DNA of 64,000 nucleotides from Pseudopyrenochaeta lycopersici. Lineage: Eukaryota > Ascomycota > Dothideomycetes > Pleosporales > Pseudopyrenochaetaceae. A model generated the notes under the pieces. It was not told the origin of the DNA. It did not search any database and saw only the letters and a program-made list of their open reading frames with translations. The position numbers and the translations under genes were made by a program. The stretch's first letter is position 1; each line of letters opens with the position of its first letter. The stretch is from positions 2,108,001-2,172,000 of the forward strand of contig NHZP01000001.1 of assembly GCA_003313425.1 (NCBI GenBank). Direction: 5' to 3'. Of this stretch, positions 23,292 to 35,156 are shown piece after piece.

Positions 23292-24584
23292 ATGTCCGAC
23301 GATGAAACTCAACTCTTCGACCCAGAGGAATGTGCGTCTTTACACAACCAATTGGCCCAGCGCGTTGCGCAAGCAAACTCATCACTGCAGCCATCTCGAG
23401 ACGTTCTTAGGGCACACGGTGAAGATGACCCACTAAGAGTCCGGCTATCACCTGAAGTCCAAGCATTTCTTTCTTACATAGATTCCTGGCCTGTCCAAAC
23501 CGATTCCACAGCTCTCACGCCCTTCTGTCAACCTCCTAACCCCAGATCCTTCTTTCAGTACAGATCCTGGCCTCAATTCTCCCCCTACGAGGACGAACTC
23601 ATTCTTCTCTACCAGGATGTCTCACTAACCATGGAGAACGAGGGTGGTCTATTTTTCGACCAAGAGCGCGAAGTGGCATGCTGGATCGATCCGTCTCTTG
23701 GCTTTCCTCCTGAAGACTCATGGTTCCCCCTCGCGGAAATTTTAAGACGCTGGCTCCTGATGTGGGAAGCTGAGAAGATCAAACCAGGAACAAATCTTTC
23801 AATGCAAGCATGGAGCCAGTGGGATTTACAGCAGTCATTGAACGCATGGGAAGAACTTGTTGCCGCAATCGAAGAGAGAATGCCCACTACAGAGGGCGAG
23901 CAGGGGAGCAACGGCGCCACTCTTGTCGAGAATACAGTGGCAGAACGGTGGGCTGATCATACCTTCGAACGCGCGTTCCTTGCCCAAGCGCGCGCGCCAA
24001 AGAAGCCAGCTCTTAACATTGCTCCTGGTGTTAAGGCATGGAGTACTCAGTCATTCGAAGAGGTGCATGTCAATGAGCCGAACGATAGTGAACGGAGGTT
24101 TACCATTAGTACCAAACCTGACGATGATCCGTCTCGCGAGTCCTTCTGTGACCGTGATCTTGCTCCTGCGCTCCTATTTCCTGGCGATGCAACGGTACCG
24201 AAACCCGCAAATCGGAGCGTGGAAAACTTCTGGAGCCGTGGGTTGGTGCTCCTTGAGCGGAAAGCAGGACTATATCTCTACCCAGTTGAGGACTGGGGCG
24301 ATGCGGTGCTGTTCGTCGACGGCAAGGGCGGAGTAACGTTATTCACATATCAGAATGGGTGGTGTCCATGGATGCGAACGAGACCATTAGCTACATTGAG
24401 GGAGGTCCTAACATTCTGGAAGTTCCTCGTAGCTGATGGGGTGTGGCAGGTAGATGCAAACGGTGTTGTAGGTGGTTTGGACTACTTCGATGGCTTGAAC
24501 GGCTCAAAGAAAGTAGTTAACATAGATGGGTCACAGACGGAGGTCGATTTCCGCGCAATTTGGGGTGTTGCACCCGCATTCTGA
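23292..24584 (+). CDS. Conserved-looking hypothetical protein, 430 residues
   Basis: Single open frame. The ATG at 23292 (MSDDETQLFDPEECASL) was chosen over an upstream in-frame start because of the TATA box and a better N-terminus. The protein is rich in Trp and acidic residues, with no signal peptide or membrane helix. Distinct segments are VQAFLSYIDSWP, WFPLAEILRRWLLMWEAEKI, FWSRGLVLLERKAGLYLYP and FWKFLVADGVWQV. The pattern of paired Trp motifs suggests a folded cytosolic protein. I do not recognise a domain and give no function. Confidence 0.75.
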   Translation: MSDDETQLFDPEECASLHNQLAQRVAQANSSLQPSRDVLRAHGEDDPLRVRLSPEVQAFLSYIDSWPVQTDSTALTPFCQPPNPRSFFQYRSWPQFSPYEDELILLYQDVSLTMENEGGLFFDQEREVACWIDPSLGFPPEDSWFPLAEILRRWLLMWEAEKIKPGTNLSMQAWSQWDLQQSLNAWEELVAAIEERMPTTEGEQGSNGATLVENTVAERWADHTFERAFLAQARAPKKPALNIAPGVKAWSTQSFEEVHVNEPNDSERRFTISTKPDDDPSRESFCDRDLAPALLFPGDATVPKPANRSVENFWSRGLVLLERKAGLYLYPVEDWGDAVLFVDGKGGVTLFTYQNGWCPWMRTRPLATLREVLTFWKFLVADGVWQVDANGVVGGLDYFDGLNGSKKVVNIDGSQTEVDFRAIWGVAPAF

Positions 24585-24728
24585 GGTAAAAGAGGAACAG
24601 GTGGCAAATTTTTGTTGTTAACAGTACTATAGATACACAATAATCGTATCACTCGCTCGGTTTGAACATCTCCGGGGCGAAAAATCGATCTAATGGAATT
24701 CTATATCTCCACTGGCTGGCATTTACAT

Positions 24729-27700
24729 TCAGTGTCTATGATGGGCTTTATGCTTCAGGAGATGATGAAGGTCATGCCTGCCTTTCAAACGGTCCAGCGC
24801 TGGATCAGTCGGTTGAGGGGGCGGTGTGGCACTCGCCGTAGGTGCAACCACGGTCACTCTTGGCAGTGCGTTGCTTGTTACAGTAGCAGCGGGCGCGTTC
24901 GGCGCCGAATTATCTATATTTCATTAGCGTGTGTCTGCTTGTCAATCAAAAGTAGCCTACCCTGAACAAGTCCTCTCCCTGACTTGTTCCGGCGATTAGA
25001 CGCTGCCACAGTAGTAGAATACAGCTGAATTTCTTGCTCTTCACCCCACCGCTTCTTCACCCACTGAGCGCTGACGACATTGGTAGGCCGAGAGCCGGCT
25101 GCAAGTCCATCAGGGTCCGCGCTGTACGCTTGCCTTAGCCAACCGTACTGAGCGAACATTGGGTCAGGAAAGTCAGGACCAGATTGAACGCGGAATCCGT
25201 GGTCCCTGATAACACTTGACTGACCGCCAGGCGAGGTATATGTTGCCCAGCACTGGTCACGGCCGCTGGCAGAATCGAACTGCTTGCAATGTCAGTCAAG
25301 CTCTTGTATTGGCAGGGTGGATACTCACGCCGTATTTTGGAATAAATGCATACGTTGTGACTCGAGGGTCTGCAGGATCCGCAGGTAAACCGATCCTCCA
25401 GGTCACCGGCGGCGCGGATTTCAAGAGAAATGAGCATGGAAACCACTCAGCATTGATGAAGTCTTGCCAGTCTCGGCCTTGTCGGCCATTTTCATTGCCG
25501 TCCAGCAGTTGCAACGCTTGCGGAGCTTGATATGATTCACCTAATGAGTCCAAGGGGAATTCGTCAACTTCGCAACGGCAACGTGAACCGTCATAATCGT
25601 CGTTAGGACAAGTTCCACCATCTGGACGGCCATGGCTAGCTCGGTATTTCGCATGATGTTGACCGCGCCATTGCTGCTTAACACGACCGCCAACACCGTA
25701 TTCGCGACCGGGATCGTACTGGTGATATGTGGTTAGAAATCACCGACTGATATCACGGATTAAAAGGGGTGGCTTACGTGAAATACCGTGGTTGCCCCAC
25801 CTAAGACAACGTCCAATCCGTATTTTTGGTTGTCGCAAACCTAATCTCTGTTAACATAACATTCATGGTGTCGAAGGAGATCCAGCATGTTCCTACCTGG
25901 TCGAAGTTGAATCCATAGTCACAAGTGTAAGTGACCTGACACGTTGTGTCGCCTAAGCCGTAAACAGCCTTCGCCCATCGTCCGTACGCATCCACTCCAT
26001 TAGCTGGCCTGGGTTTCTTGTTTCCTTTCGGGTTCTGTCCAGGTGTACTTGAAGGCCTTTTAACCCCGTTGACTGAGGTTCGGAGACTGTACCCAGCAAA
26101 GGCCGCCTTTGAAGACGCCGAAGCTTCGGTGGAAAGACAGAGGCCTTCTATAAGGAGTGCTCCTGCTAGAGCAAGAGACGCAAACGGAGTGAAGGTAAGA
26201 ATTCCTCCTGTGATCACGGCATATGTAGTGCAACTTGCTAGATCTCTCTTATCAAGCGCCATGGGATCGAAATGTTCCGGCTCTAATAGCTGGATGTCGT
26301 CGATATTCGGGCCAGGGCGGAAGCCTCGACAGCAGTACGCTTGGAAGCCGCCATTACATGTTGGATCCTCGAAGAAGTTCTGTTCAGGATAATCATCTGT
26401 TGAGTGTAAGCATAGATACAACGCGGTTTTTGATTGTAAACTTACAAATATGGTTCGTGTTCTTAGCAATCATGTCATCGCCCTGTGAGCAGGTACCACT
26501 ACAGCTGAGGCCTTGACCACGCCAACCATACCACTCACATCGCCCCGTGAATGTACCGGAAGGACAGCAAAGCGTCTGCACGTTTCCTTCTTGACAAGCA
26601 GTTGCCTCTCCAAGACCTCCTACCTGACCGTTCATCGTGCTGACACCACTGTATCCCGGGGCGCATGGCTCTCCGCAAAATGAAGTATAACAGGTATCTT
26701 CAGCCTCTGATCTCTTGCTGGCGTCCTTCACAACAGCTTTCAGCTTTAAGTTACTGCTCACTCCAAATGAGGCTTCAAGACTCAGTCCCTTAGCAGAGAA
26801 TTGTTTTTCGAGGGTTTCGAGACCGGAATACTCGTCATTAGTAGTTCCATCGGAAGTTCCTTGATCAACCGCCCATATCATCGCTAATTTTTGTTAGTCC
26901 AATGTAGAATTCTTAGTGCCGAAACTTAAACCTACTTCCTCCGAGACATTTCTCTTCCGCGTATTTAATTTTAAGGGCGAACGTACGTTCGTCATCATAG
27001 CTGACCTGATTGCTTGTGAGTCGGACTACTTATTAGACACAACATCATTTACTAACCCATTGATCCGAATTCCACGTAATCCAGTTGACAGCGGCCTTCT
27101 CATCAAAGTTTGGGGTTAACCCCTTCTCCTCGATAATCCGATGTATCTCAGCGCTAGTGAGGATTCCAGATGCCTTCGAACATTCATCTGGAGCAGCGCC
27201 TTCAGAGAAGACACAACCGGGATCCGTACAAGATGAAGATGCTAGTTTGAATGACCGACCATACCATCCGAGGCCAAGAACAACATTACCGGCAGACACT
27301 CCAGAACGCCAGAGGAGTGAGAGGCCTTCATCAATCTCGGTCAAGTTGGTGTGTGGGCGTACATATGGTCCAGTAAATCGGTTATTGGCATCCCAAACAC
27401 CATGAATGTCGTAAGTCATGATGTTGAACCAGTCGACGTAAGGCTCCATGCCGGCAATATCAAAATGTCTTAAATACCAGTAAGACGCTGGAAGTGTGAT
27501 GGAGAAGCCTGGAATAGTTAGATAGTCATACGACATGATCGTGTACTATATAATCCAAGCTTTAGAGATGTTTGCCAAATAGAAGAGATATGAGGGAACA
27601 ACTTCCGGTAAAGCTCTCCCAATATCAAGACTATTCAGGTGGTAAATTTCTTTAATGAAGGTTTCCAAACCTCCACTTATTCCTCGATTTATGTCACAGT

Positions 27701-29068
27701 TCTTTCATTTACGAGGTCTTGGAAGCAACCGGAAGTCAAATGTCGAAACGTACCGTAATAGTTACCAAAGGCAGCTTTTATTTCCTTGCAAAGCAATACA
27801 AAGTTGGCAGTGTCCTCAGGTCGCCCTCCGCGGTCGTCCGCCCCAGGATACTTCGTAAGTGTAAGCAGCGTTATCGGTTACTCAAATGCAGAATGGATAA
27901 TCTACTCACCTCCCAGTCGAGGTCCATTCCATCAAAGCCCTATGCAGACATAAAACGGATCAAGGAGTCGATAAACTTGGCTCGATTGGTGGCCGTGCTG
28001 GCCATGTCACTGAAAGCCATTCGCGTGTTTGGAATATTTGTCTCATCATTGAATGACCAACCGCCTACAGAGATCCATGTTTTAAGACTCGGCTTCGTGG
28101 CTTTCAGTTTGGTGAATCGATTGTACAATCGACCAGCGTTTGAATCCATGCCCGTCATCTCAAAAGTGGTTGGATGAAAGAAAGCAAAAGCAAAGTTAAG
28201 ATGGGTGAAGCCAGTCAGGTCAAGGTCTTCCGGCTCAACCTTATCACATGGACGGGATAGCTGCCCTACGCATGGCCGTGAGTGCATGACGGCCTCACTG
28301 GGCATTCTCATACGTACCAAGACTCATAATAGCCAATACTTTTAACGCCTGGCTTATTTTTACTGCAGCCTGGAGTTGGTGGGCCACCACAAGTGCCACC
28401 ACTCTCGTCGCAGTCATTATCCACGCTGCAGAAATCGGTCGTTGTGCCACCTAAATCCAAAGCCTTAGTAACTGACACCACAAAGCAGAAGGGTTTACTT
28501 ACAGAAGCCAAATTGACTACAACAAACATTCAAAGGACATTTTTCCTTGCCCACCACCGCGTATTGCCCGCATTGAGCCTTGGAATCGCAGTTGGAAATG
28601 CAACTCGCGGCACCACAGAAGTCTGGACTGTACCCACAGAAGCCGCTGTTGCTACAACACGCACCATTGGAACATGGTACTCCAGGGCCGCAAGTCCCCT
28701 CACCTCCCGGTGCCGACTGCCGCTTGCTCAAAGAGAGCCCTGTAGAGGCTTCGAGCAATGGATTTGGATCATGCCCTGTGATATTAATGAAACGGGGAGT
28801 AGAATTCGATGGCTTTTCGAAAAGAGGTGAATAGATGGTCTTATTGCCAGAAGGGTTGCCGACGGTTGTTTCATTCGCCCTCCTAAAGTACTTTAGCCCG
28901 ATAGGCTTGAAAAATAGAAAGGTCTTAAAGACTGCGTAAAGAGAAGTTATATACTCACCGTACAAGATACGGATAACGAGAAGCAGTGGTGAGGTGAACG
29001 AGGGAGAAGAACAAAAAGATAAAAACGAATGCGTTGCGCCAGGGAGATCTAACCAGTGAGTGCGACAT
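24729..29068 (-). pseudogene. GH18 chitinase (subgroup C / killer-toxin-like type) with in-frame stop
   Basis: Large multi-exon gene for a secreted chitinase. The first exon (ATG at 29068) encodes a signal peptide with core FVFIFLFFSLVHLTTAS. It splices by GTGAGT to CTTTAG into a propeptide, then two CBM18 chitin-binding modules (GACCSNSGFCGYSPDFCG and CPLNVCCSQFGFC), then GH18. The GH18 start reads GYYESWY and the catalytic motif FDGMDLDWE (DxxDxDxE) is intact. YPGADDRGG, MTYDIHGVWD, LGLGWYGRSF and the region around WITWNSDQW follow. The C-terminal ~700 residues are Cys-rich, matching long subgroup-C chitinases, and the tail is His-rich (stop at 24729-24731). An in-frame TAG at 27940-27942 directly precedes the catalytic motif, where relatives carry a Tyr codon. 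Every other exon and splice site I checked is intact. No LysM domain was found. Likely a recent loss-of-function allele or a sequencing error. Confidence 0.82.
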
Positions 29069-29197
29069 TCTCACAACATGAGACAAGACTGAGAAGGGAC
29101 TGGATAGTCAACTATGGTTAAAGATGTCAGAAAAGGTGGATACTGTGACATTTCAGATATACACTACAAGTGACCCAAGATTACCTGCCCAGAGAAT
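29069..29197. promoter_or_regulatory. Short shared promoter between chitinase and CBM18 gene
   Basis: Only about 130-180 bp separate the chitinase ATG from the first open coding frame of the divergent CBM18 gene. That is too little for a normal signal-peptide exon plus LysM domain, so the 5' part of the partner seems deleted into the former promoter. Confidence 0.4.
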
Positions 29198-29851
29198 GAG
29201 CCAAGGATCTCACTAATCTATGGCTCGGTTATGCTTACTGCGTTGCTCCAGTGACTACGCCAGATGTAACAACAGATGGGACGTGTGGTCCCGATCATGG
29301 GATGACCACCTTCGTTGGCTCTACTTTTGGTAGCTGTTGCTCTAACTACGGGTTTTGCGGAGATGGTACTTCACACTGCGGCGCTGGCAATTGCTTCTCA
29401 GGCGCGTGTACGGGGAGTAACGAGGGTATTACTGAAGATGGGTCGTGTGGGCCTGACCACAACAATTGGCTCTGTGGTGAATCTGCCTGGGGTAGCTGCT
29501 GTTCTACTAGCGGATACTGTGGCAATTCACCCGCGCACTGCGGTGTAGGCAACTGTATCAGCGGAGCTTGCAATACAGATGAGGGCGGCCCGAGTACAGA
29601 TGGGAGCTGTGGGCCTCTTTTTGCGGTAAGTCTCCCGTTCTAAAACTTCACGTACGTGTACTCAAATCTGCAGGGTAACAAAATTTGTACTGGAACGCAA
29701 TTCGGCGCTTGTTGCTCCATATATGGGTATTGTGGTGATGGAGATGTTTATTGTAAGCACATAAATCGGTTCCTCATCATCCGTTGAATGTGATTCTAAT
29801 CCACTGTGCGCAGGCGGCCCGGGTAACTACCATTCTGGAGCTTGTACTTGA
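29198..29851 (+). pseudogene. CBM18 protein with LysM remnant, 5'-truncated
   Basis: Encodes three chitin-binding type 1 (hevein-like) modules: GSCCSNYGFCGDGTSHCG, GSCCSTSGYCGNSPAHCG and, across introns at 29626-29673 and 29753-29813, GACCSIYGYCGDGDVYCG, ending at SGACT with TGA at 29849-29851. The frame opens after a TGA at 29197-29199 with NLWLGYAYCVAPV, which matches the last strand of a LysM domain in fungal LysM effectors. The rest of that LysM domain and any ATG with signal peptide are missing upstream. It is divergent from the chitinase, an arrangement known for subgroup-C chitinases and LysM proteins in Trichoderma and others. Intact proteins of this type bind chitin and can shield hyphae. 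This copy is probably not made as a secreted protein. Confidence 0.7.
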
Positions 29852-31072
29852 TTGAATATTCCCTTGGCTTACCTGATTTTATCGACAATCTGCATTGGGG
29901 ATGCGAAATGGACACTGATTCCAACCGGATGAAGTGGAGAAGTAAAGGTTCTCATAGACTCATAGACAAGTATACGTAGTACTAATTCGGTATTAAGCTT
30001 TGGAATGAGTGAAGAAGCAATGAATCTAGCTACTTTGGACATGGCCTTTTGGGCTGACCAGGTACTCATCGCAGAGATGGATAAGGAGCCAAATCTTTTT
30101 GGCTGTATTCATAGCTTGATACAATACATAGTGGCGCCATGCTTTGATTTTGTCAATTTCAAATTTACGAAAGATTGATAAGTTACATTTATCACAACGG
30201 CTGGTTGAATTGATGAGCAACTGTAGCAGCTGTACCTGATGGCTTTAAAGATTTTGTAGTCTGTAAATATTTGAATGGTCTCTGGTGCTAGGTTTAGTCA
30301 ACGCCATATGCTGGAATAGTCTTAGCTCCATAGAGATAAGATATGGCAAGGTCTAGTCACTTGGAGGTCGCGCCTAGGCGTTCTGAGTTGGCGATGGCTC
30401 GGTGTTGTTGACCAAGTAGATTTTCTATCTGCTAATCTCATAATTGACTGGTGATGTGACGTTTTCATAAATTCAAAGATCCATTAAGTGGATCAAAGGG
30501 TTGACATAGCGAAGTTTGAAGACACAAATCATTCGGGTCAAAGTCGGCAACCCCTCGCTTCGTCTGTGCACCCCTGCAGTTTTTGCACCAACCTTTTACG
30601 ATGACTCCAACGATGAATCCTCTCATTTGCATGTACACCCGGATTCACGGTACACATAATTCTTCTAGAACAGCTTGTCGCCAACTTCTGTCCGCGAAGC
30701 ATGGCATACCCTGTGCACCGGCGAACGACGGCAGGCTTCTACTTTTCTCCAAAAAATGCGATCTAAATGAAGGAGGATTTGAATACACCTGACAACATCG
30801 CTACGCGTTCTGTGGCATCAGTTGACGTGGGCAAATCTTCATGCATCACATGAGTTACCGAAATCCTAAAGTATAGCAAAAGGAGAGCACGCGTTATCTC
30901 CCTCCAACATGGTCTTTAATCTCTTCTTTGTACTTTCGTGTTTGATTCGGTCGGCTTCGGCTGTTCCCGCTCTACTCGTTCACGATGTTTTGGTCCACTT
31001 CAGCACGCATACCTCCCACGCACAGCCAGCAACACATAACAAAAACGCAAAAAGAATTATTTCCGCTCAAAA
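29852..31072. other. Intergenic region, 1.2 kb
   Basis: AT-rich spacer between the CBM18 fragment and the tRNA gene. No frame or repeat stands out. Confidence 0.4.
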
Positions 31073-31155
31073 CTCTCGAGCGGGGAATCGAACCCCGGCC
31101 TCCGGCGAGCTGTCTGAATGACAAGCCGAAATACTGACCACTATACTACTCGAGA
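31073..31155 (-). tRNA. tRNA-Asp (GTC) with an 11-nt intron
   Basis: 83 nt on the minus strand. The acceptor stem TCTCGAG pairs perfectly with CTCGAGA, followed by discriminator G. The A box is TAGTATAGTGGTCAGTA and the B box GGTTCGATTCC. The anticodon stem TCGGC/GCCGG encloses TTGTCA, 11 extra bases and C, which gives the mature loop TTGTCAC with anticodon GTC once the intron after position 37 is removed. The T stem is CGGGG/CCCCG. A TTTT tract directly downstream is the Pol III terminator. CCA is not encoded, as expected for a nuclear gene. Confidence 0.92.
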
Positions 31156-31654
31156 TTTGATTGATTGATGGGTGAATTTTGAACTTTATCGATCATATTT
31201 GTGCATAGACAGCAGGATAAGATGCCTATAAGAACATGATGTCCTGCACGAATGCAAAAGAGCGACAGGAATAGGTGTTAGGCTTTGTGCAAATTTGCAT
31301 GTGGGTCATCGGGCGGCGAGAAGGCGGACTGTGCGGTGAGTCAACCAGAATCAGGACTGACGACACCAACGACTCTAACGACAGTAAGTTGAGTAGCATG
31401 GAATTGTACCAGCAAGAAGGAAAGAAAATCACCAAGAAAATTATGAGGCGCTGCGTAGCAATGTCTAGCAGTCAAATATTGCTTCCTGCGGTGCTAAACA
31501 TCGGTTATTGACAGTGGGCGGCGGAAAATTCTGAGAGACGTGAATAAAAGACATCACGATGCATGTACATTGAGGTAAAGTTCGTGCAGAATTTGATTTA
31601 CATGCCCTCCAATGTCCTACTTCAGGTGTTTCGACCTCGCTATGATCGTGGTCT
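31156..31654. other. Intergenic region, 0.5 kb
   Basis: Between the tRNA and the carboxypeptidase stop. Presumably the carboxypeptidase 3' UTR. Nothing else was seen. Confidence 0.4.
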
Positions 31655-33434
31655 CTAAGCGGGCATCCCCATTTCCACCAGGCCACGCTTGTAAATTGTA
31701 CCATTACCTGTAAAATTTCCCGTCTGAGTAACAAAGTTTTCAGTGCTGCTAAAGTCCTTCACATGTCCTAAAAGAATCTCCAACATGCGATATGCGACAC
31801 CAGGAGTATAGCCGGGTAACTCGTGCCCTGCCAACCTCGCGGTGTAGAAGAGCAGACCACGTTCCTGAGACCAAACACCCTGGACGCCCGCACCAGCCAA
31901 GGCTCCCAGGTTGTACTCTGGGTGATAGGGTGCGTATAAAGGTAGGGATGGGTAGTCGTGGAGACCTTGAGCACCGTTCCAAGTCATATTCTGGATAGCA
32001 AAGAGCGTACCGTTCGTGCTGAGGAGCATGTCAAGGTCTCCACTGCCAATGATCGTGTTATTGGTGAATTCAATTACACGCTGGAGAACTCCGTTATTTG
32101 CAGGACCAACTGACGCATCTGAAGCACGGCTGCTGTCATTACCGTTGCCGAAGACATTGACGTCTGTGCATTGCAGCCAGTTGGTGTTGACATCGGCGTG
32201 GAGGGCTTCCTTTACGTCTGTACGGTTGAAGTAAATAACAGCGCCTGGTGGCTGATAGTCTCCAGTATTGACGATGCCGAGCTGTGAGAAGGGATGCGGA
32301 CATGTCTCGGTGATGTGGTAGATGTTGAAGCAAGGATTGACCTCGAGGATAGCACTGTAAAAGTTGTCGAACTGGTCACAGGTGTAGTTCTCCGAATTGA
32401 ATGGATCAGGAAGTACCGGGAATGGGCCCTGGGGAGGGGGAAACTGGAAATAGGTATCAAGGTACTCTGAATACCCGCAGTCCTTCTGATGCTGGGTAAT
32501 GGTCTCCATAAAGGAATCATTGAGGTAAAGCAGGTTCTGCCAGAACTCAACAAATGGAAGAATTACCACCTGTTGCTGGATAGTCTCGTCCCCGATAATG
32601 GGATCGTTAATCGAAATACCAGCGAGGTTGAAGTATTTGGTGTCGTTTGCCTGTATGAAACCGTCGGCGATATACGGCACATAGTAGCCAGCGTATGACT
32701 CTCCAGTAACGTAAGTCTTCCAATTGTAGAGTTCGAAGAGATCTACAAAGCTTTTGTAGAACCCTCGAAACTCAGCTGCAAGCTCAACTTCATTGGTGAT
32801 GTTTGGAGTGCCCTGAGAGTAGCCGACGCCAACCGGCTGTTCAACCCATAGCACGTTTGTCAAGTTATTCCAGCTGTACGGATTCTGAACAGGAGCTAGA
32901 GTTCCGGCTTCCCAAGTGAACGGGCCATTCTCTGTAAGAAACCCACTCAATGAGCTACATCCAGGACCGCCGTTAAGCCTGGCATCCAATGTCAACCGAT
33001 GTTCAAGTTTAATGGCATCGATAGTCTTACCATATCACAACCTCTTCTGGTGTGCTAGATAGAGTCGAAGGAAAGAACCAAAAGAAAAGCTTTCTTGTTT
33101 CGTCTGGGCTGTCAGATATAGGCAACAAGCCAGCGTACGACTCCCCAACGTCAAAAGGAACTTCTGGGATACCAGTGCCATTTACAGCAAATGCTAGTAG
33201 AGAGTAAGTCATCGATTTAAGTAAATGACCTTTATGTCATCACTTACGTTCCGTCTTAGCACTCAAAAAGCTCGACGCTCGCCTTTGGAGCTCAGGGTGC
33301 CTAAACGGCTCGTTGGCGACACGCCTTTCCAAGATCGGCTTTGCCTTATTGAAGACATTGCGCTTGTGAGGGGAACTCCCAGCAAGTGCCGTTGAAGCAC
33401 ACAGCAGTGCGCTCGCGAATGACAGAAGCTTCAT
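31655..33434 (-). CDS. Secreted serine carboxypeptidase (peptidase family S10), 3 exons
   Basis: Secreted or vacuolar exopeptidase releasing C-terminal residues at acid pH. The ATG at 33434 opens a signal peptide (KLLSFASALLCASTALA). A propeptide with dibasic sites follows (KRN, ERR, QRR). Family motifs are NGGPGCSS (oxyanion hole; split intron completes W-LNGGPG), WVEQPVGVGYS, GESYAGYYVPYIA with the catalytic Ser, SGDLDMLL with the Asp, and AGHELPGYTP with the catalytic His. The usual HMVP-type context is HELP here. There are many N-glycosylation sequons. Two introns lie near 33204-33252 and 32986-33031. Length is about 550 residues, normal for S10. Confidence 0.92.
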
Positions 33435-35156
33435 TTTGCAACGAACGAGATGTGAGCAACAGCGTGAAGAGTGCAAGCAAGAGTTGGTCTCTCAGCAGTA
33501 TTTGAATGTTTAAATGACGGCATATTTGCGAACCTAGAATCAGGCGCTTGACCGATAGTAGCAGGAGAGTACCCAAAAACGAGGCAGTCCAGGTTAAATC
33601 TGGTAGTCAGCAAATCGCACAGGTTACCGGGTGTGCTATCGGGTGTGCTATCGGGCAAAACTTGAGTCTCACCGGGCAAAAATGTGAGATGACGCGTTGA
33701 AGAACTAGGTTTGAGTCTATACACCTTCCTGAAACGTCGCGATTATCGAAAATCACGCTGCACCAGCCTCGAGGTGGGGCGGGAAATCCTTGACATCGCG
33801 TTGTTGTGATTCGGTCGGGTTGTCTAGTGTATTGGGTCTAACAGGGGTTCGGTAGATTAAGCCTCGGAGCGGATGCTTGTCGTTGCTTGGTTAAGCCGCG
33901 CGAGCTTAGGCACCGGTGTAATGAACATGTACAAGGAGCTGGGCAACAGTTATCTAGGTGATCTATGAGACGGAACGCTGTCTATTCAGGAGGCTCGTAG
34001 GAGCCAGCTATATAGTCCAATTGAGTGCAGTCCACCGCAAGGGCCAGCAGGCCGGAGCTTGGGCGTGGAAATATGTTGAACTTAGAGCGAGAGCAGCGCA
34101 GTACCGGTACAATTCGTTACGGCGCGTTGTTCACAACAGAACGCAACTAAGACCAATAACCTCGACTGTACAGCATCTGCTCAGAACAATACTTTTAATA
34201 TTGTTTGAGCAGGCAGTAGTGTGTCAGATTGAGCTGATGTTAGAGCTAGATCCATGTCGCATCTTGGTTCACTACATCCACTTGGGCAGCTGAGATGCAG
34301 CCCCACATTTGTAGTGTTGACGTGCGAGATAGCTTAGGTTGAAGGCGGCTATGCTGAGAACAAGGTTACCAGCTACCAGCCCCCTCTGAGGCTACTACCA
34401 GCCTCCTTTGTATATATAGCTATCTAGCCTCCTAGATGATCCTGCAATCGATTCTACTTCCTCTCATCTAGATGTCCCTTTTAACATGTAGAGCATTATC
34501 ATAATGTTGAAAAGAAGCGCTTGGAGGAATACTCTGACGCAAGTCTTACCAATGGTGCTGCCACTGCTTGAATCAAGGAATTCTAGCTTGGCTGCAATAC
34601 GCGTGAAGGCTGGCTACATATTGAGGATGCAGAAGCTTATACCCTAAGTTGCTCGGTTCGAGTTAGAATTCTTAGTAGCAAGAGTAAAAGTGATTCCTAA
34701 TGTGCCTTGAATGGTTTGCACTGACCACACCTCTATTTTTTCTTGTTAGGATATTTACCTTCTGTTACGAAGCTAAAGGTCAATCTCTTGCCACTGAGGA
34801 TTGAAGGCGTTATAGCACCGACACCTTCTCTAGCTTCTGCTACCTACCTGAATCGCGCTACCAAAGTTTTGGACAGCTTTAATACTCCTTCGATAGAATT
34901 TGCAGCCCCAGTTTACTGTATTTACAATAGTAGTGACATATATCTTTAAAGTAGTTTTTCTCTATAGCACTGAATTTTACAGGAAAGTTCTTGGCACCGC
35001 GACTACGGTATATAGGTGAAAACATGATGACTAGGGGGCAGGTAGGCCTTGTTTCATAGCTTATCAATGAATAATAAGATGTTTTCAAATAAACTAGAGA
35101 GTCAAGAAACAGAATGGATTTGGCTGTGCAGCTCTATAGTTTCCTTCATGTGTTTG
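33435..35156. other. Intergenic region with TA-rich, possibly degraded repeat sequence
   Basis: 1.7 kb. A 12-bp unit, GGGTGTGCTATC, is present twice in tandem at 33629-33652. From about 34,300 the sequence becomes rich in CTAG, TATA and TA steps with frequent stops in all frames, the look of an old repeat altered by C-to-T change. No transposon domain can be read, so this is only suggestive. Confidence 0.35.

Noticed and set aside
20195..24584. Secondary-metabolite cluster around the P450
   Set aside because: No backbone synthase, transporter or cluster-specific regulator is found nearby.
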